From Porphyromonadaceae bacterium COT-184 OH4590 (lineage in GTDB: Bacteria > Bacteroidota > Bacteroidia > Bacteroidales > Paludibacteraceae): a DNA stretch of 64,000 nucleotides. Each line of letters starts with the position of its first letter. Within the stretch, counting starts at the first letter, position 1. The translations under genes were made by a program, and so were the position numbers. This document shows positions 1 to 9,004 of the stretch, piece by piece. The stretch is taken from NCBI GenBank assembly GCA_000768855.1, contig JRAN01000052.1, positions 1 to 64,000 on the forward strand, read 5' to 3'. The notes beneath the pieces were generated by a model. It did no database searches. It saw nothing but the letters and a program-made list of their open reading frames with translations, and was not told the DNA's origin.

Positions 1-87
1 AAAGTGCTATTCAAAAAAGATGGAGATGCTAAAATTATCCATACTTTTGCTAATGCATCATCGCAACGGAAGTCTATATATACTTAG
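1..87 (+). CDS. 3' end of an unidentified gene (cut by window edge)
   Basis: Frame 1 is open from the first base to a TAG at 85-87 and encodes 28 residues, lysine-rich and ending in KSIYT. The stretch after it is AT-rich and non-coding, as expected downstream of a gene. Too little is left to assign a family. It could also be a chance open stretch, because 28 codons is short. Confidence 0.4.
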   Translation, partial: KVLFKKDGDAKIIHTFANASSQRKSIYT

Positions 88-276
88 TTAGCAACTCCCA
101 AAAAAATACAAAAATTAACATAATGTTTCTATTGACTTATATGATTAGATTATGCGCTAAATAGTAATATTCATAGCATAAATACCCTAATTGGGTATTG
201 TTTTGAGATGTTAATTTTAATTATATTATCACTTAAACAGTTATCTATTATAGCAAAAAGATAAAAATATAATAAA

Positions 277-302
277 TTTGTTGAAGTTTTTTTGTATCTT
301 TG
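277..302 (+). promoter_or_regulatory. putative ppdK promoter (Bacteroidetes -7 box)
   Basis: TATCTTTG at 295-302 matches the TAnnTTTG -7 element. A TTTG lies at 277-280, but its 14-base spacing is shorter than the usual 19 or so, so the -33 assignment is weak. The start codon is about 80 bases downstream. Confidence 0.5.
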
Positions 303-382
303 CAAATCGGTAAAAAATGGCTTTTTTTACCTTATCAAAAATTATAACCAGAAAGTAAAATAAATAAATTAACCATCAGAAA

Positions 383-3106
383 ATGAGTAATGTAAAACGC
401 GTTTACACCTTTGGTAACGGAAAAGCCGAAGGAAAGGCAGAAATGAAAAATTTGCTCGGAGGTAAAGGAGCAAATCTTGCCGAAATGAATCTTATAGGTG
501 TGCCGGTACCTCCCGGTTTCACTATCACTACCGACACTTGTAACGACTACTACCAGATTGGTAAAGAGCAAGTTGTCGAAATGCTTCGTCCCGAAGTAGA
601 GGCTGCTATTGCAGAAATCGAAAAGTTGATGAATTCCAAATTTGGTGATGTGGCAAATCCTCTTTTGCTATCTGTTCGATCGGGGGCAAGAGCCTCTATG
701 CCGGGTATGATGGATACTATTCTCAATCTCGGATTGAACGATAAAGTAGTAGAGGGTTTGTCGATAAAAACGGGCAATCCCCGTTTTGCTTGGGATTCTT
801 ACCGCAGGTTTGTACAAATGTATGGTGATGTTGTTTTGGGTATGAAGCCCGAAAACAAAAATGATATTGATCCGTTTGAAGCAATTATTGAAGAGATGAA
901 AGAGCAAAAAGGCGTTCATCTTGATACAGATCTTTCGGTGGAAGACCTCAAAGAGTTGGTAACCAGATTTAAAGCTGCTGTAAAAAAGCAAACAGGCAAA
1001 GATTTTCCTGAAGATTCTTACGAACAGCTATGGGGTGCTATTTGTGCCGTATTCGACTCTTGGATGAACGACCGTGCCATTTTGTACAGAAAGATGGAAG
1101 GCATTCCTGCCGAATGGGGGACAGCAGTTAATGTTCAGGCTATGGTATTCGGTAATATGGGCAATACATCTGCTACCGGAGTATGCTTCTCTCGCGATGC
1201 AGCCACAGGAGAAGATATTTTTGTCGGAGAGTATCTTATTAATGCTCAGGGCGAAGACGTAGTAGCCGGTATCCGTACTCCACAACAGATTACCAAAGAA
1301 GGTTCACAACGTTGGGCTGTATTGGCAGGAGTTTCGGAAGAGGAGCGTGTAGCCAAATATCCATCAATGGAAGAGGCTATGCCCAAAATTTACAAAGAAC
1401 TCGACATTCTGCAAACCAAACTCGAAAACCATTACAGAGATATGCAAGATATGGAGTTTACCGTACAAGAGGGTAAATTATGGTTTTTGCAAACACGTAA
1501 CGGCAAGCGTACCGGTGCCGCTATGGTTCGAATAGCTATGGAAATGTTACGTCAAGGCATGATCGATGAAAAAACGGCTATTCTTCGTATCGAACCTAAC
1601 AAACTTGATGAGCTTTTGCACCCTGTGTTCGACAAAAATGCTTTGAAATCGGCTAAGATAATAGCTAAAGGATTGGCTGCTTCTCCCGGTGCTGCTTGCG
1701 GTAAAATAGTATTTAATGCCGATGATGCGGCTCAATGGACTGCAAACGGCGAAAAGGTTATAATGGTGCGTATTGAGACATCTCCCGAAGACCTTGCCGG
1801 TATGGCTGCTGCCGAAGGTATTCTTACCGCTCGCGGTGGTATGACCTCACATGCTGCCGTTGTGGCTCGTGGTATGGGTAAATGTTGTGTATCGGGAGCC
1901 GGTTCGTTGAAAATAGATTATGCCAAAAAGATAATGGAAGTTGACGGTAAATTGTTCAAAGAAGGCGATTTTATATCTATCAACGGTTCTACCGGTGATA
2001 TTTACGAAGGTATGGTTGCTACCAAAGAAGCCGAACTTTCAGGCGACTTCAACGAAGTGATGACTCTTGCCGACAAATATTCGCGTATGAAAGTACGCAC
2101 CAATGCAGATACTCCCAAAGACGCTCTTGTGGCACGTAGTTTTGGAGCTATGGGTATAGGACTCTGCCGTACCGAACATATGTTCTTTGAGGGAGAAAAA
2201 ATCAAAGCTATGCGTGAAATGATTCTTGCCGAAAATGAAGAAGGCAGACGTAAAGCTTTGGAAAAAATATTACCTTATCAACAAGAAGATTTCGAAGGTA
2301 TTTTCGAAGCAATGCACGACCTTCCTGTTACTGTTCGCTTGCTCGACCCACCTTTGCATGAGTTTGTACCGCACGACGACAAAGGACAGCAAGAGATGGC
2401 TCAAGCAATGGGAGTAGATGTAGAATATATCAAATTCCGTGTTGAGAAACTACACGAGCAAAACCCAATGCTCGGACATCGTGGCTGTCGTCTCGGTAAT
2501 ACATTCCCTGAAATAACAGAGATGCAGACAAGAGCTATTCTCGGGGCATGTATTAGCCTAAAGAAGAAAGGTATTAATGCCATTCCCGAAATAATGGTGC
2601 CTCTGACAGGTATTCTATACGAATTCCTCGAACAAGAGAAGATAATCCGTACTACGGCAAAAAAACTTTTCAAAGAGACAGGTGATAGTGTAAATTATAA
2701 AGTGGGAACAATGATTGAGATACCACGTGCTGCCCTTACGGCTAATCGTATTGCTTCGGCAGCCGAGTTCTTCTCTTTTGGTACCAACGACCTTACACAG
2801 ATGACATTCGGTTATAGCCGCGATGACATAGCTTCATTCTTACCTATCTACCTTGAAAAGAAAATCCTCAAAGTTGACCCATTCCAAGTGTTGGATAGAA
2901 ATGGAGTAGGACAATTGGTAGAGATGGCAGTAGAACGTGGTCGCAATATTCGTCCCGATCTTAAATGTGGTATCTGTGGAGAACATGGCGGAGAGCCATC
3001 TTCGGTTGAATTCTGCCACATAAAGGGTCTCGACTATGTCTCCTGCTCACCTTTCCGTGTACCTATTGCACGATTGGCAGCAGCACAGGCAGCTATCCGC
3101 TTCTAA
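383..3106 (+). CDS. ppdK: pyruvate, phosphate dikinase
   Basis: Interconverts pyruvate + ATP + phosphate and PEP + AMP + pyrophosphate. In anaerobic Bacteroidales it works in pyrophosphate-linked glycolysis or gluconeogenesis in the cytosol. At 907 residues it has the family's usual length and domain order: N-terminal ATP-grasp nucleotide-binding domain, central phosphohistidine domain, and C-terminal PEP/pyruvate-binding TIM barrel. The swivelling catalytic histidine is H490 in GGMTSHAAV, and the C-terminal catalytic cysteine is C865 in KCGICGEHGG. The gene stands alone behind its own -7 box and ends in two overlapping hairpins. Identification is secure. Confidence 0.97.
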   Translation: MSNVKRVYTFGNGKAEGKAEMKNLLGGKGANLAEMNLIGVPVPPGFTITTDTCNDYYQIGKEQVVEMLRPEVEAAIAEIEKLMNSKFGDVANPLLLSVRSGARASMPGMMDTILNLGLNDKVVEGLSIKTGNPRFAWDSYRRFVQMYGDVVLGMKPENKNDIDPFEAIIEEMKEQKGVHLDTDLSVEDLKELVTRFKAAVKKQTGKDFPEDSYEQLWGAICAVFDSWMNDRAILYRKMEGIPAEWGTAVNVQAMVFGNMGNTSATGVCFSRDAATGEDIFVGEYLINAQGEDVVAGIRTPQQITKEGSQRWAVLAGVSEEERVAKYPSMEEAMPKIYKELDILQTKLENHYRDMQDMEFTVQEGKLWFLQTRNGKRTGAAMVRIAMEMLRQGMIDEKTAILRIEPNKLDELLHPVFDKNALKSAKIIAKGLAASPGAACGKIVFNADDAAQWTANGEKVIMVRIETSPEDLAGMAAAEGILTARGGMTSHAAVVARGMGKCCVSGAGSLKIDYAKKIMEVDGKLFKEGDFISINGSTGDIYEGMVATKEAELSGDFNEVMTLADKYSRMKVRTNADTPKDALVARSFGAMGIGLCRTEHMFFEGEKIKAMREMILAENEEGRRKALEKILPYQQEDFEGIFEAMHDLPVTVRLLDPPLHEFVPHDDKGQQEMAQAMGVDVEYIKFRVEKLHEQNPMLGHRGCRLGNTFPEITEMQTRAILGACISLKKKGINAIPEIMVPLTGILYEFLEQEKIIRTTAKKLFKETGDSVNYKVGTMIEIPRAALTANRIASAAEFFSFGTNDLTQMTFGYSRDDIASFLPIYLEKKILKVDPFQVLDRNGVGQLVEMAVERGRNIRPDLKCGICGEHGGEPSSVEFCHIKGLDYVSCSPFRVPIARLAAAQAAIRF

Positions 3107-3126
3107 TAAGGCAATTTTGTATTTAT

Positions 3127-3163
3127 AAAAAAGGAATTCTATGCAAAAGAGAGTTCCTTTTTT
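3127..3163 (+). terminator. ppdK intrinsic terminator
   Basis: AAAAAAGGAA (3127-3136) pairs with TTCCTTTTTT (3154-3163), and the latter supplies the U-tract for plus-strand transcripts. It begins 20 bases after the ppdK stop. Confidence 0.7.
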
Positions 3164-3205
3164 AGTTATTGAAATTTAAGTATTTAAATTTCAATAACTA
3201 AAAAA
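3158..3205. terminator. bidirectional hairpin between convergent ppdK and MATE genes
   Basis: A perfect 22-bp inverted repeat: the arms at 3158-3179 and 3184-3205 are separated by the 4-base loop GTAT, with T-runs at the outer end for both strands. The right arm covers the TAG stop of the MATE gene (3198-3200). It also shares its first six bases with the ppdK terminator, so the two structures cannot form fully at the same time. Confidence 0.8.
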
Positions 3206-4484
3206 CATTCCGCCTCGCCAGCACGGTCTGCCCCAAGCCTCGTGCTGCGAGGAATACGATTAAAGCGAGCCATAGCGAGTTGTTGCCCCAAAAGTGAACA
3301 AACGAGATGTAGATAGCAAAAAATAACGCCGTAGCAATAGCAATGGCGTAGAGCATTGCACGCGAAGCAGTGGCACCGATAAATATGCCATCCCATATAA
3401 AAGCCGAAAAGCCCGCTATCGGCACCAGCAACACCCACCAATAGTATTGTGCTGACATGTCGATTATATGCTGTTTGTCGGTAAGCAAGAGTAGCAGATA
3501 CTCACCACCGAAAGCATATATAATGGTAAAAGCCAACGTCAGACATATCCCAAGCATAAAATTGACTCGTATACTACTACGTAACAATACTTTATCACCG
3601 GCACCGATAAAACGCCCTGTCAGAGCCTCTCCCGCATAAGCAAAACCATCCATTATGTAGGAGAATAGTGTAAAAAACTGCATCAGTAGGGTGTTGACAG
3701 CCAATGTATCGTCGCCAAAACGTGAACCCGCTATAGGGAAAAATGAGAAAACCGCTATAAGGCATATCGTGCGAAGAAAAATATCGAAATTTACTCTAAA
3801 AAATTGTCTCATTCGGCTCCAAACAATACTTCGAGTTATGTTTATCATTTTTACAATACTGCCATAGCGTTTCAGAAAAAAACATACTGCCATACCCAAC
3901 CCTATATATTGAGCTATTACCGTACCCAAAGCAACACCCTCAATATCGAACTTAAACACAAAAACAAACATACACGACATACCTATATTCACCACATTTA
4001 TAACTATGGCTATAGCCATCGGTATCTTGGAGTTTTGCATACCTATAAACCACCCTTTGAAGCTGTACATCGATAAAAGAGCCGGTGCTGCCCATATATT
4101 TACAAAAAAATAACGTCGTGCTATTGCTTTTAGTTCATTACTGCCACTTACAATACCCATAGCGAGGTCGATAATCGGTTTTTGCGATACTATAAGACAG
4201 ATAGCAGCACTAAGCCCCACCAATAGCGAACGCAACAATATATCGGCAGCCTCTTTAATATCGCCTGCTCCGTATGCCTGAGCCGTAAAACCCGATGTAC
4301 CCATACGCAAAAAACCAAAGAGCCAGTATATCATATTGAATATCATTGTAGCAATGGCTATGGCACCTATATATTTGGTATCGCCCAAACGACCAACTAT
4401 AGCCAAATCAACCATCCCAAGCAACGGCACAGTGATATTGGTAACTATATTGGGCAGAGCCAGTCGCAATATTTGTTTGTGCAT
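3198..4484 (-). CDS. MATE family efflux transporter (DinF/NorM type)
   Basis: An inner-membrane cation-coupled exporter of toxic organic compounds. The 428-residue protein is almost entirely hydrophobic, with about twelve membrane segments in two homologous halves. The N-terminal part (LALPNIVTNITVPLLGMVD, then AIATMIFNMIYWLFGFLRMG and AQAYGAGD) is typical of the DinF-like branch. It lies 14 bases downstream of the HD-domain gene and is probably the last gene of an mraY-HD-MATE transcript. The substrate cannot be read from sequence. The stop codon lies inside the convergent hairpin. Confidence 0.9.
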   Translation of the reverse strand: MHKQILRLALPNIVTNITVPLLGMVDLAIVGRLGDTKYIGAIAIATMIFNMIYWLFGFLRMGTSGFTAQAYGAGDIKEAADILLRSLLVGLSAAICLIVSQKPIIDLAMGIVSGSNELKAIARRYFFVNIWAAPALLSMYSFKGWFIGMQNSKIPMAIAIVINVVNIGMSCMFVFVFKFDIEGVALGTVIAQYIGLGMAVCFFLKRYGSIVKMINITRSIVWSRMRQFFRVNFDIFLRTICLIAVFSFFPIAGSRFGDDTLAVNTLLMQFFTLFSYIMDGFAYAGEALTGRFIGAGDKVLLRSSIRVNFMLGICLTLAFTIIYAFGGEYLLLLLTDKQHIIDMSAQYYWWVLLVPIAGFSAFIWDGIFIGATASRAMLYAIAIATALFFAIYISFVHFWGNNSLWLALIVFLAARGLGQTVLARRNVF

Positions 4485-4498
4485 TGGTCTAATTGGGG

Positions 4499-5737
4499 CT
4501 AATATTTTATTTTGTAATAACAGAGGTAATTCCTTCGTGCGTCGTGGTGGAGACTCTCCGGAGTCAGTATTGACGAACTCGCCGATAGGTCACTTACTGT
4601 ACCATCAGAGTGTCGTACCATTATCTTATTGTTTTTGAAGTTGTAAGTATCGTTTTTGACACTCTGATAGGTCGAAAAATAGTGTCCGTCGGCAGGGTCG
4701 ATACCCAGAGTCGCTACTATATCTCGCTCTTTGTCGGCTGCCATACCGATGAGTTGCTCTTTGTCGGCAGGCTCTTTTATGAGCAATGTTTTGAATAATT
4801 GTCTGTTGGTAAAGTCGTCGCTGAGCAGAGCAAGTACCGTATCGTGATGCGAAGCCCACACCTTGATAGCCGACACAATATCGGAGTCGTCGATATTGAC
4901 AAAATGCCCGATACTATCATCGTTGGTGGCAAAATTGGTTTGGTCTATATTATTTCTTAGGAAATAGAGCAACGAAGGCGATGCAAATAGATTTTCTCCT
5001 CCGGCAACCAAACTCTTGGCGCGTTTCAGGATATTTTTAAGCATTATCTCGGCAGCTATCGAAGTTTTGTGAAAATATACCTGCCAATACATAAAGCGAC
5101 GTGCAATAAGGTAATTTTCGACAGATAGCATGCCTTTCTGTTCTACCACAAGTCTATCGTCGTCTATATCGAGCATCTTGATAATACGAGCTGCCCCTAT
5201 TGTACCTTCAACTACGCCTGTAAAAAAACTGTCGCGCATAAGGTAGTCGAACCTATCCATATCAAGCTGACTGCTAACAAGCTGGTGCAGGAATTTTTTA
5301 TGATATTTATTTCTAAAAATAGCTATTGCCATATCGAGCCTACCGCCCATTTCGTCCGACATTTTGCGAAGAAGCAGATCGGTTATCTGCTCGTGGCTAA
5401 CACCTTTAATAATGGTATTTTCCAATACATGCGAATATGGACAGTGGCCTATATCGTGCAGCAGTATTGCTGCCATTACCGCATCTGCCTCATCGTCGGT
5501 GATGTCGTGCCCTTTTAGTCGTAGCTCCTTTACAGCCTCCGAAGTCAGAAACATAGCCCCGAGCGAGTGTTGAAACCGCGTATGAGTTGCCGAAGGATAA
5601 ACCATAGACGACACGCCGAGCTGTTTGACTCGGTTGAGCCTTTGCACAAAGCGATGTTGCAGCACCTCGTACAGAAAATCATTAGGGATAGTGATAAATC
5701 CGTGAACAGCATCGTTTATAATTTTGCGTTTGCTCAT
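4499..5737 (-). CDS. HD-domain phosphohydrolase (dGTPase-like)
   Basis: A 412-residue cytosolic metal-dependent phosphohydrolase of the HD superfamily, in the branch related to dNTP triphosphohydrolases (SamHD1/dGTPase-like). The metal ligands are visible as H57 in TRFQHSLG and H94-D95 in LLHDIGHCPYSH. The N-terminus (INDAVHGFITIP) is typical of the family. It lies 20 bases downstream of mraY and 14 bases before the MATE gene, so co-transcription is likely. The substrate is not known: nucleotide triphosphates are the best guess by family, and any cell-wall role is only inferred from the neighbour. Confidence 0.85.
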   Translation of the reverse strand: MSKRKIINDAVHGFITIPNDFLYEVLQHRFVQRLNRVKQLGVSSMVYPSATHTRFQHSLGAMFLTSEAVKELRLKGHDITDDEADAVMAAILLHDIGHCPYSHVLENTIIKGVSHEQITDLLLRKMSDEMGGRLDMAIAIFRNKYHKKFLHQLVSSQLDMDRFDYLMRDSFFTGVVEGTIGAARIIKMLDIDDDRLVVEQKGMLSVENYLIARRFMYWQVYFHKTSIAAEIMLKNILKRAKSLVAGGENLFASPSLLYFLRNNIDQTNFATNDDSIGHFVNIDDSDIVSAIKVWASHHDTVLALLSDDFTNRQLFKTLLIKEPADKEQLIGMAADKERDIVATLGIDPADGHYFSTYQSVKNDTYNFKNNKIMVRHSDGTVSDLSASSSILTPESLHHDARRNYLCYYKIKY

Positions 5738-5757
5738 AAAGAGGAAGTACGATGTTT

Positions 5758-7071
5758 TTATCGTATTTTTAAGGTCAATAACGTAAGCGCTGCAAGCATT
5801 AGCCCAACGAGCCAGAAACGGATAGTGAGTTTCGATTCGTGAATGGTCTTTTGGGGTATCTTAATCAAAAATCGACCTGCCACATTTTCACCTTTTGTCT
5901 GATAGTGATGATGCAGGGGAGCTTTTTTGAACACTCTAAGCCCTACCATTTCACCCTTTTCGTTAGGTTTTTTGGTACGTTTGTAAACAAAAGTCTGCAC
6001 TATTACCGACAGATTTTCGACCAAAAACACACCGCATAGTATCGGTATCAAAAGCTCTTTACGGATAATAATGGCAAAAACGGCGATAATACCGCCAAGT
6101 GCCAACGAGCCCGTATCGCCCATAAATACCTGTGCCGGATATGAATTGTACCAGAGAAAACCGATGGTAGCACCTATAAAAGCGGCTGCAAACACAAGCA
6201 GTTCGCCCGAGCCAGGTATAAACATCACATTGAGGTAGCCGGAATAGTTGATATTACCCGACACGTACGCCAATATACCGAGTGCCACGCCCATTATGGC
6301 AGAGCTACCTGCCGATAGTCCGTCGATACCGTCGGTAAGGTTGGCTCCATTGGAAGTCGCGGTAACAATAAAAATGGTTATCAGCACAAAGAATATCCAC
6401 CCAAAGATTTGTTTGTTTTCGCCTGCCCAGCCGAAGAGGTCGGCATAGTCGAAGTTGTTGTTTTTGAAGAATGGAATAGTGGTTTGAGTCGATTTTCCGG
6501 CTTTTTTGCCATATACTACTGTCTCTTGCCTCGTTGTGGGGTTGGTGGTTTTCGATATGTTTTCTATCAATACCACCTGTGGTGAAAAATAGAGCACAAG
6601 CCCTACTACCAAACCTATTCCTACTTGTCCTACTATCTTGTAACGTCCGCTTAGTCCGTCTTTGTTCTTGCGAAAAACCTTTATGTAGTCGTCCAAAAAA
6701 CCGATGCAGCCCATAAAAACGGTGGTAAAGAGCATCAGCAGCATATATATATTATCCAAAACGCCTATCAAAAGACAAGGTACTATAATGGAAATCAATA
6801 TAATAACACCGCCCATTGTCGGGGTTTGGCTTTTGCGGAGCTTTTCGCGTTGCTCGAAAATTTGGTCGTCCGAGAGCCCGCCAAAATTCATCTCACGCGG
6901 AGTATCGAGTATCTGACGGCTTTTGAGCAGGTTAATGATGCGTTTGCCTATGAATGTGGCACACAAGAGTGCAAGTAGAAAAGCCATACTCGCTCTAAAA
7001 GTAAGGAACGAAAACATACCCGCTCCGGGGAAATTGAGTTTATCTAACCAATTGAATATGTAGTAGAACAT
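5758..7071 (-). CDS. mraY: phospho-N-acetylmuramoyl-pentapeptide transferase
   Basis: Transfers phospho-MurNAc-pentapeptide from UDP to undecaprenyl phosphate, giving lipid I at the inner face of the cytoplasmic membrane. Diagnostic motifs are present in order: GFLDDYIKVFRKNKDGLSG, NLTDGIDGLSAG, FMGDTGSLALGG and APLHHHYQ. The protein has 437 residues, longer than the roughly 360 of E. coli, with an extra hydrophilic loop at about 170-210, which is common in Bacteroidetes. No mur, fts or mraW gene lies next to it, although mraY normally sits inside the dcw cluster. Here it heads a unit with an HD hydrolase and a MATE exporter. Confidence 0.95.
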   Translation of the reverse strand: MFYYIFNWLDKLNFPGAGMFSFLTFRASMAFLLALLCATFIGKRIINLLKSRQILDTPREMNFGGLSDDQIFEQREKLRKSQTPTMGGVIILISIIVPCLLIGVLDNIYMLLMLFTTVFMGCIGFLDDYIKVFRKNKDGLSGRYKIVGQVGIGLVVGLVLYFSPQVVLIENISKTTNPTTRQETVVYGKKAGKSTQTTIPFFKNNNFDYADLFGWAGENKQIFGWIFFVLITIFIVTATSNGANLTDGIDGLSAGSSAIMGVALGILAYVSGNINYSGYLNVMFIPGSGELLVFAAAFIGATIGFLWYNSYPAQVFMGDTGSLALGGIIAVFAIIIRKELLIPILCGVFLVENLSVIVQTFVYKRTKKPNEKGEMVGLRVFKKAPLHHHYQTKGENVAGRFLIKIPQKTIHESKLTIRFWLVGLMLAALTLLTLKIR

Positions 7072-7163
7072 AATTTACCAAATTATAGTAGATTACTGTT
7101 TTTTTATTATCAAAAAATAGAAGTGTGTCGAGTTATCAAAATCAGCCGATTTAAAATTATTTG

Positions 7164-7171
7164 CAAAGTTA
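7164..7171 (-). promoter_or_regulatory. putative mraY -7 box
   Basis: Read on the minus strand this is TAACTTTG, about 90 bases upstream of the mraY start. No convincing -33 element was assigned. Confidence 0.45.
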
Positions 7172-7233
7172 CAATATTTTTTCCGTAAAACGATTTAATA
7201 TCAATGTCTATTTTGTTGGCTGTGGTTATAATA

Positions 7234-7266
7234 AAAAGACTGCCTCTACTTCCAAGACAGTCTTTT
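7234..7266 (-). terminator. tRNA-Cys terminator
   Basis: AAAAGACTG (7234-7242) pairs with CAGTCTTTT (7258-7266). It begins 4 bases beyond the 3' end of the tRNA on the minus strand and ends in a T-run in that direction. Confidence 0.8.
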
Positions 7267-7270
7267 GGTG

Positions 7271-7341
7271 AGGTTCCTAGCAGATTCGAACTGCTGTCGA
7301 CGGTTTTGCAGACCGCTACCTAGCCTCTCGGTCAAGGAACC
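7271..7341 (-). tRNA. tRNA-Cys (anticodon GCA)
   Basis: The minus strand folds as a tRNA of 71 bases. The acceptor stem GGTTCCT/AGGAACC closes perfectly, the anticodon loop reads CTGCAAA with anticodon GCA, and the T-loop is GTTCGAATC. The discriminator base is U, the identity element of tRNA-Cys. CCA is not encoded. A -7 box lies just upstream and a terminator just downstream, so it is transcribed alone. Confidence 0.95.
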
Positions 7342-7357
7342 ATTTTTTTTCGGATTA

Positions 7358-7365
7358 CAAAGGTA
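7358..7365 (-). promoter_or_regulatory. tRNA-Cys promoter -7 box
   Basis: The minus strand reads TACCTTTG, 17 bases upstream of the mature tRNA 5' end. A TTG-like element lies 19 bases further upstream (around 7385). Confidence 0.6.
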
Positions 7366-7427
7366 ATATTATTTTTTTAATCTACAAGTACAAAATTTTA
7401 GTTTTTACTTCTTGTATATATTTTTTT

Positions 7428-7898
7428 CTAATAGAACCTAATCATTGGAGGGCTGTAGGGTTTTAGCTTCTGCAAGAGCAGCTTTCTATATTCTTTGGTG
7501 GTTTTACAAAAAAGTATTTTTTGTTTTGGAGTGAGTATTTTGTCGAGTTGCTTAATAAAATTATCCTTCAATTCTCTTTTTTTCTTCTCGTTGGCTATAA
7601 TATTTGCGTAAATATGAGCATATTGAGAGTTCGATAGATTGACTGCAGAAACTCCCTTCTCTATAAGCTCTTCTTCCTTTTGGCGGAGCTCCAAATCCTG
7701 TTTTTGAAATTCGTTGTACAGCTTCCAAAAACTAACCGCTTGATCTTGAGTAAGACCTATCCGTTGTGTAAAAAACAAGTTTTTTTCGACATCCATCTGA
7801 GCCCTTATCTGATCGTTGATACTCTGAAAGTCGTCTTGTGCCTTAACCTCCGCAAGACCTAACACGATAAATGCAATTAATAAACTATATTTTTTCAT
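7428..7898 (-). CDS. Spy/LTXXQ-like periplasmic protein, third gene of an ECF sigma unit
   Basis: A secreted protein of 156 residues starting at MKKYSLLIAF, with a signal peptide ending near VKAQ. The mature part is helical and charged and carries the paired motifs LTQDQAVSFWKLY and LTPKQKILF, as in small helical periplasmic proteins of the Spy/CpxP type. I chose the ATG at 7898. A GTG nine codons earlier overlaps the stop of the gene before it, but it would put charged residues ahead of the signal peptide. Being last in a sigma-factor unit suggests a stress-responsive envelope role. The function is inferred, not shown. Confidence 0.75.
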   Translation of the reverse strand: MKKYSLLIAFIVLGLAEVKAQDDFQSINDQIRAQMDVEKNLFFTQRIGLTQDQAVSFWKLYNEFQKQDLELRQKEEELIEKGVSAVNLSNSQYAHIYANIIANEKKKRELKDNFIKQLDKILTPKQKILFCKTTKEYRKLLLQKLKPYSPPMIRFY

Positions 7899-7924
7899 GA
7901 CTCTATAAAATACTCTTTTGTACA

Positions 7925-8272
7925 CTAATCTACTTCTGCAATGATATAATCTACAATCATATCGTCGTTGGTATCTTCAATTAAAATTTTGTTGATAACA
8001 TCATTATATTCAGATGTTGCTACTGTCCGTGAATGTTGTGTCTGTAATTTTTGCGAATCATTATAATTATTGAGTAAAAAAGCACCTGTAATGACAGCTA
8101 CCGCTATCACTGCTGCAGCATATCTATAAGGCTTAACTCTCTGCAACAAAGAGATTCGTTTCGGTGTGGTCATAGTCTCCATACGCTTACAAAAATCATC
8201 GAAATACCCTTCAGGCACGCCAAAAGGGTTTTTTCCACTCCCTCTGTCAAAATCAAAATTATGTTCCATCAT
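7925..8272 (-). CDS. small single-span membrane protein, probable anti-sigma factor
   Basis: A 115-residue protein with an acidic N-terminal cytoplasmic part (GVPEGYFDDFCKRM), one membrane segment (YAAAVIAVAVITGAFLL, about residues 51-67) and a short C-terminal periplasmic tail. It sits directly downstream of an ECF sigma gene. This topology and position are those of small Bacteroidetes anti-sigma regulators, and the GVPEGYF motif recurs in such proteins. There is no zinc-binding HxxxCxxC motif, so it is not a classical ZAS-type anti-sigma factor. The assignment rests on context. Confidence 0.65.
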   Translation of the reverse strand: MMEHNFDFDRGSGKNPFGVPEGYFDDFCKRMETMTTPKRISLLQRVKPYRYAAAVIAVAVITGAFLLNNYNDSQKLQTQHSRTVATSEYNDVINKILIEDTNDDMIVDYIIAEVD

Positions 8273-8357
8273 TATATCTGATTGTTATTTTGTTTTTATC
8301 AAAAAATATATCAAATTGGTTTTGCTTTCTTTTATAGACTTTTATGCACGCAAAAGT

Positions 8358-8915
8358 TTAATCATCGTCTTTAAAAACAGCTTCTATTTTCTTTACAGCG
8401 TGATGATACGATGCCTTGAGTGCTCCCACCGAATTGTTGCATATCGTTGCCATCTCCTCATACGGTATGTTGTCGTAATAACGCATATTGAATACCAATC
8501 GCTGTTTTTCGGGCAATGTCAGTATTGCCTCTTGCAATCGTCGCTCCAATTCATCACCATCGAAGTAGGAGTCGGCTCTTAGGTTGTTGAGCAATAGCTC
8601 CTCCATCTCCAGAGATGAAGAGGTATTTCTAAGTCGTTGTTGTGCAAGAAATGTAAGGGTTTCGTTGGAGGCAATTTTGTATATCCAAGTATGAATCTGA
8701 CTATCGCCTCTGAACGAGTCGATAGCTTGCCACGCTTTGAGAAAAGTATTCTGCAACAAATCGTCGGCATCGTCGTGCGATAGCACCATCTTACGAATAT
8801 GCCAATAAACAGGCTTAGAGAGCATCTCTACTATTTTCGAAAACGCTCTGCTACGCAACTTCTCGTCTTTCAACTCGAGGGTAAGCCTATCCAATTCTTC
8901 GCGATTTATATTCAT
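8358..8915 (-). CDS. RNA polymerase sigma factor, ECF (sigma-70) family
   Basis: A 185-residue sigma factor with only regions 2 and 4. Region 2 contains DDADDLLQNTFLKAWQAIDSF, the helix that binds core polymerase. Region 4 contains LPEKQRLVFNMRYYDNIPYE, followed by a helix-turn-helix (EMATICNNSVGALKASYHHA). It heads a minus-strand unit with a small membrane protein and a Spy-like secreted protein, suggesting envelope-stress control. The upstream region carries divergent -7 boxes shared with rbfA. Confidence 0.93.
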   Translation of the reverse strand: MNINREELDRLTLELKDEKLRSRAFSKIVEMLSKPVYWHIRKMVLSHDDADDLLQNTFLKAWQAIDSFRGDSQIHTWIYKIASNETLTFLAQQRLRNTSSSLEMEELLLNNLRADSYFDGDELERRLQEAILTLPEKQRLVFNMRYYDNIPYEEMATICNNSVGALKASYHHAVKKIEAVFKDDD

Positions 8916-9004
8916 ACACTTTTAGCTCATACAAACCTGGCTATCAGCCTTTTAAAACCACATCAAATCTTTTTCTATATCCAAATAAATATTTAACTAA
9001 CCTA

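Noticed and set aside
3158-3205. 22-bp inverted repeat as an insertion-sequence end or attachment site
   Set aside because: There is no transposase or integrase nearby and no second copy. The position between convergent genes and the T-runs fit a terminator.
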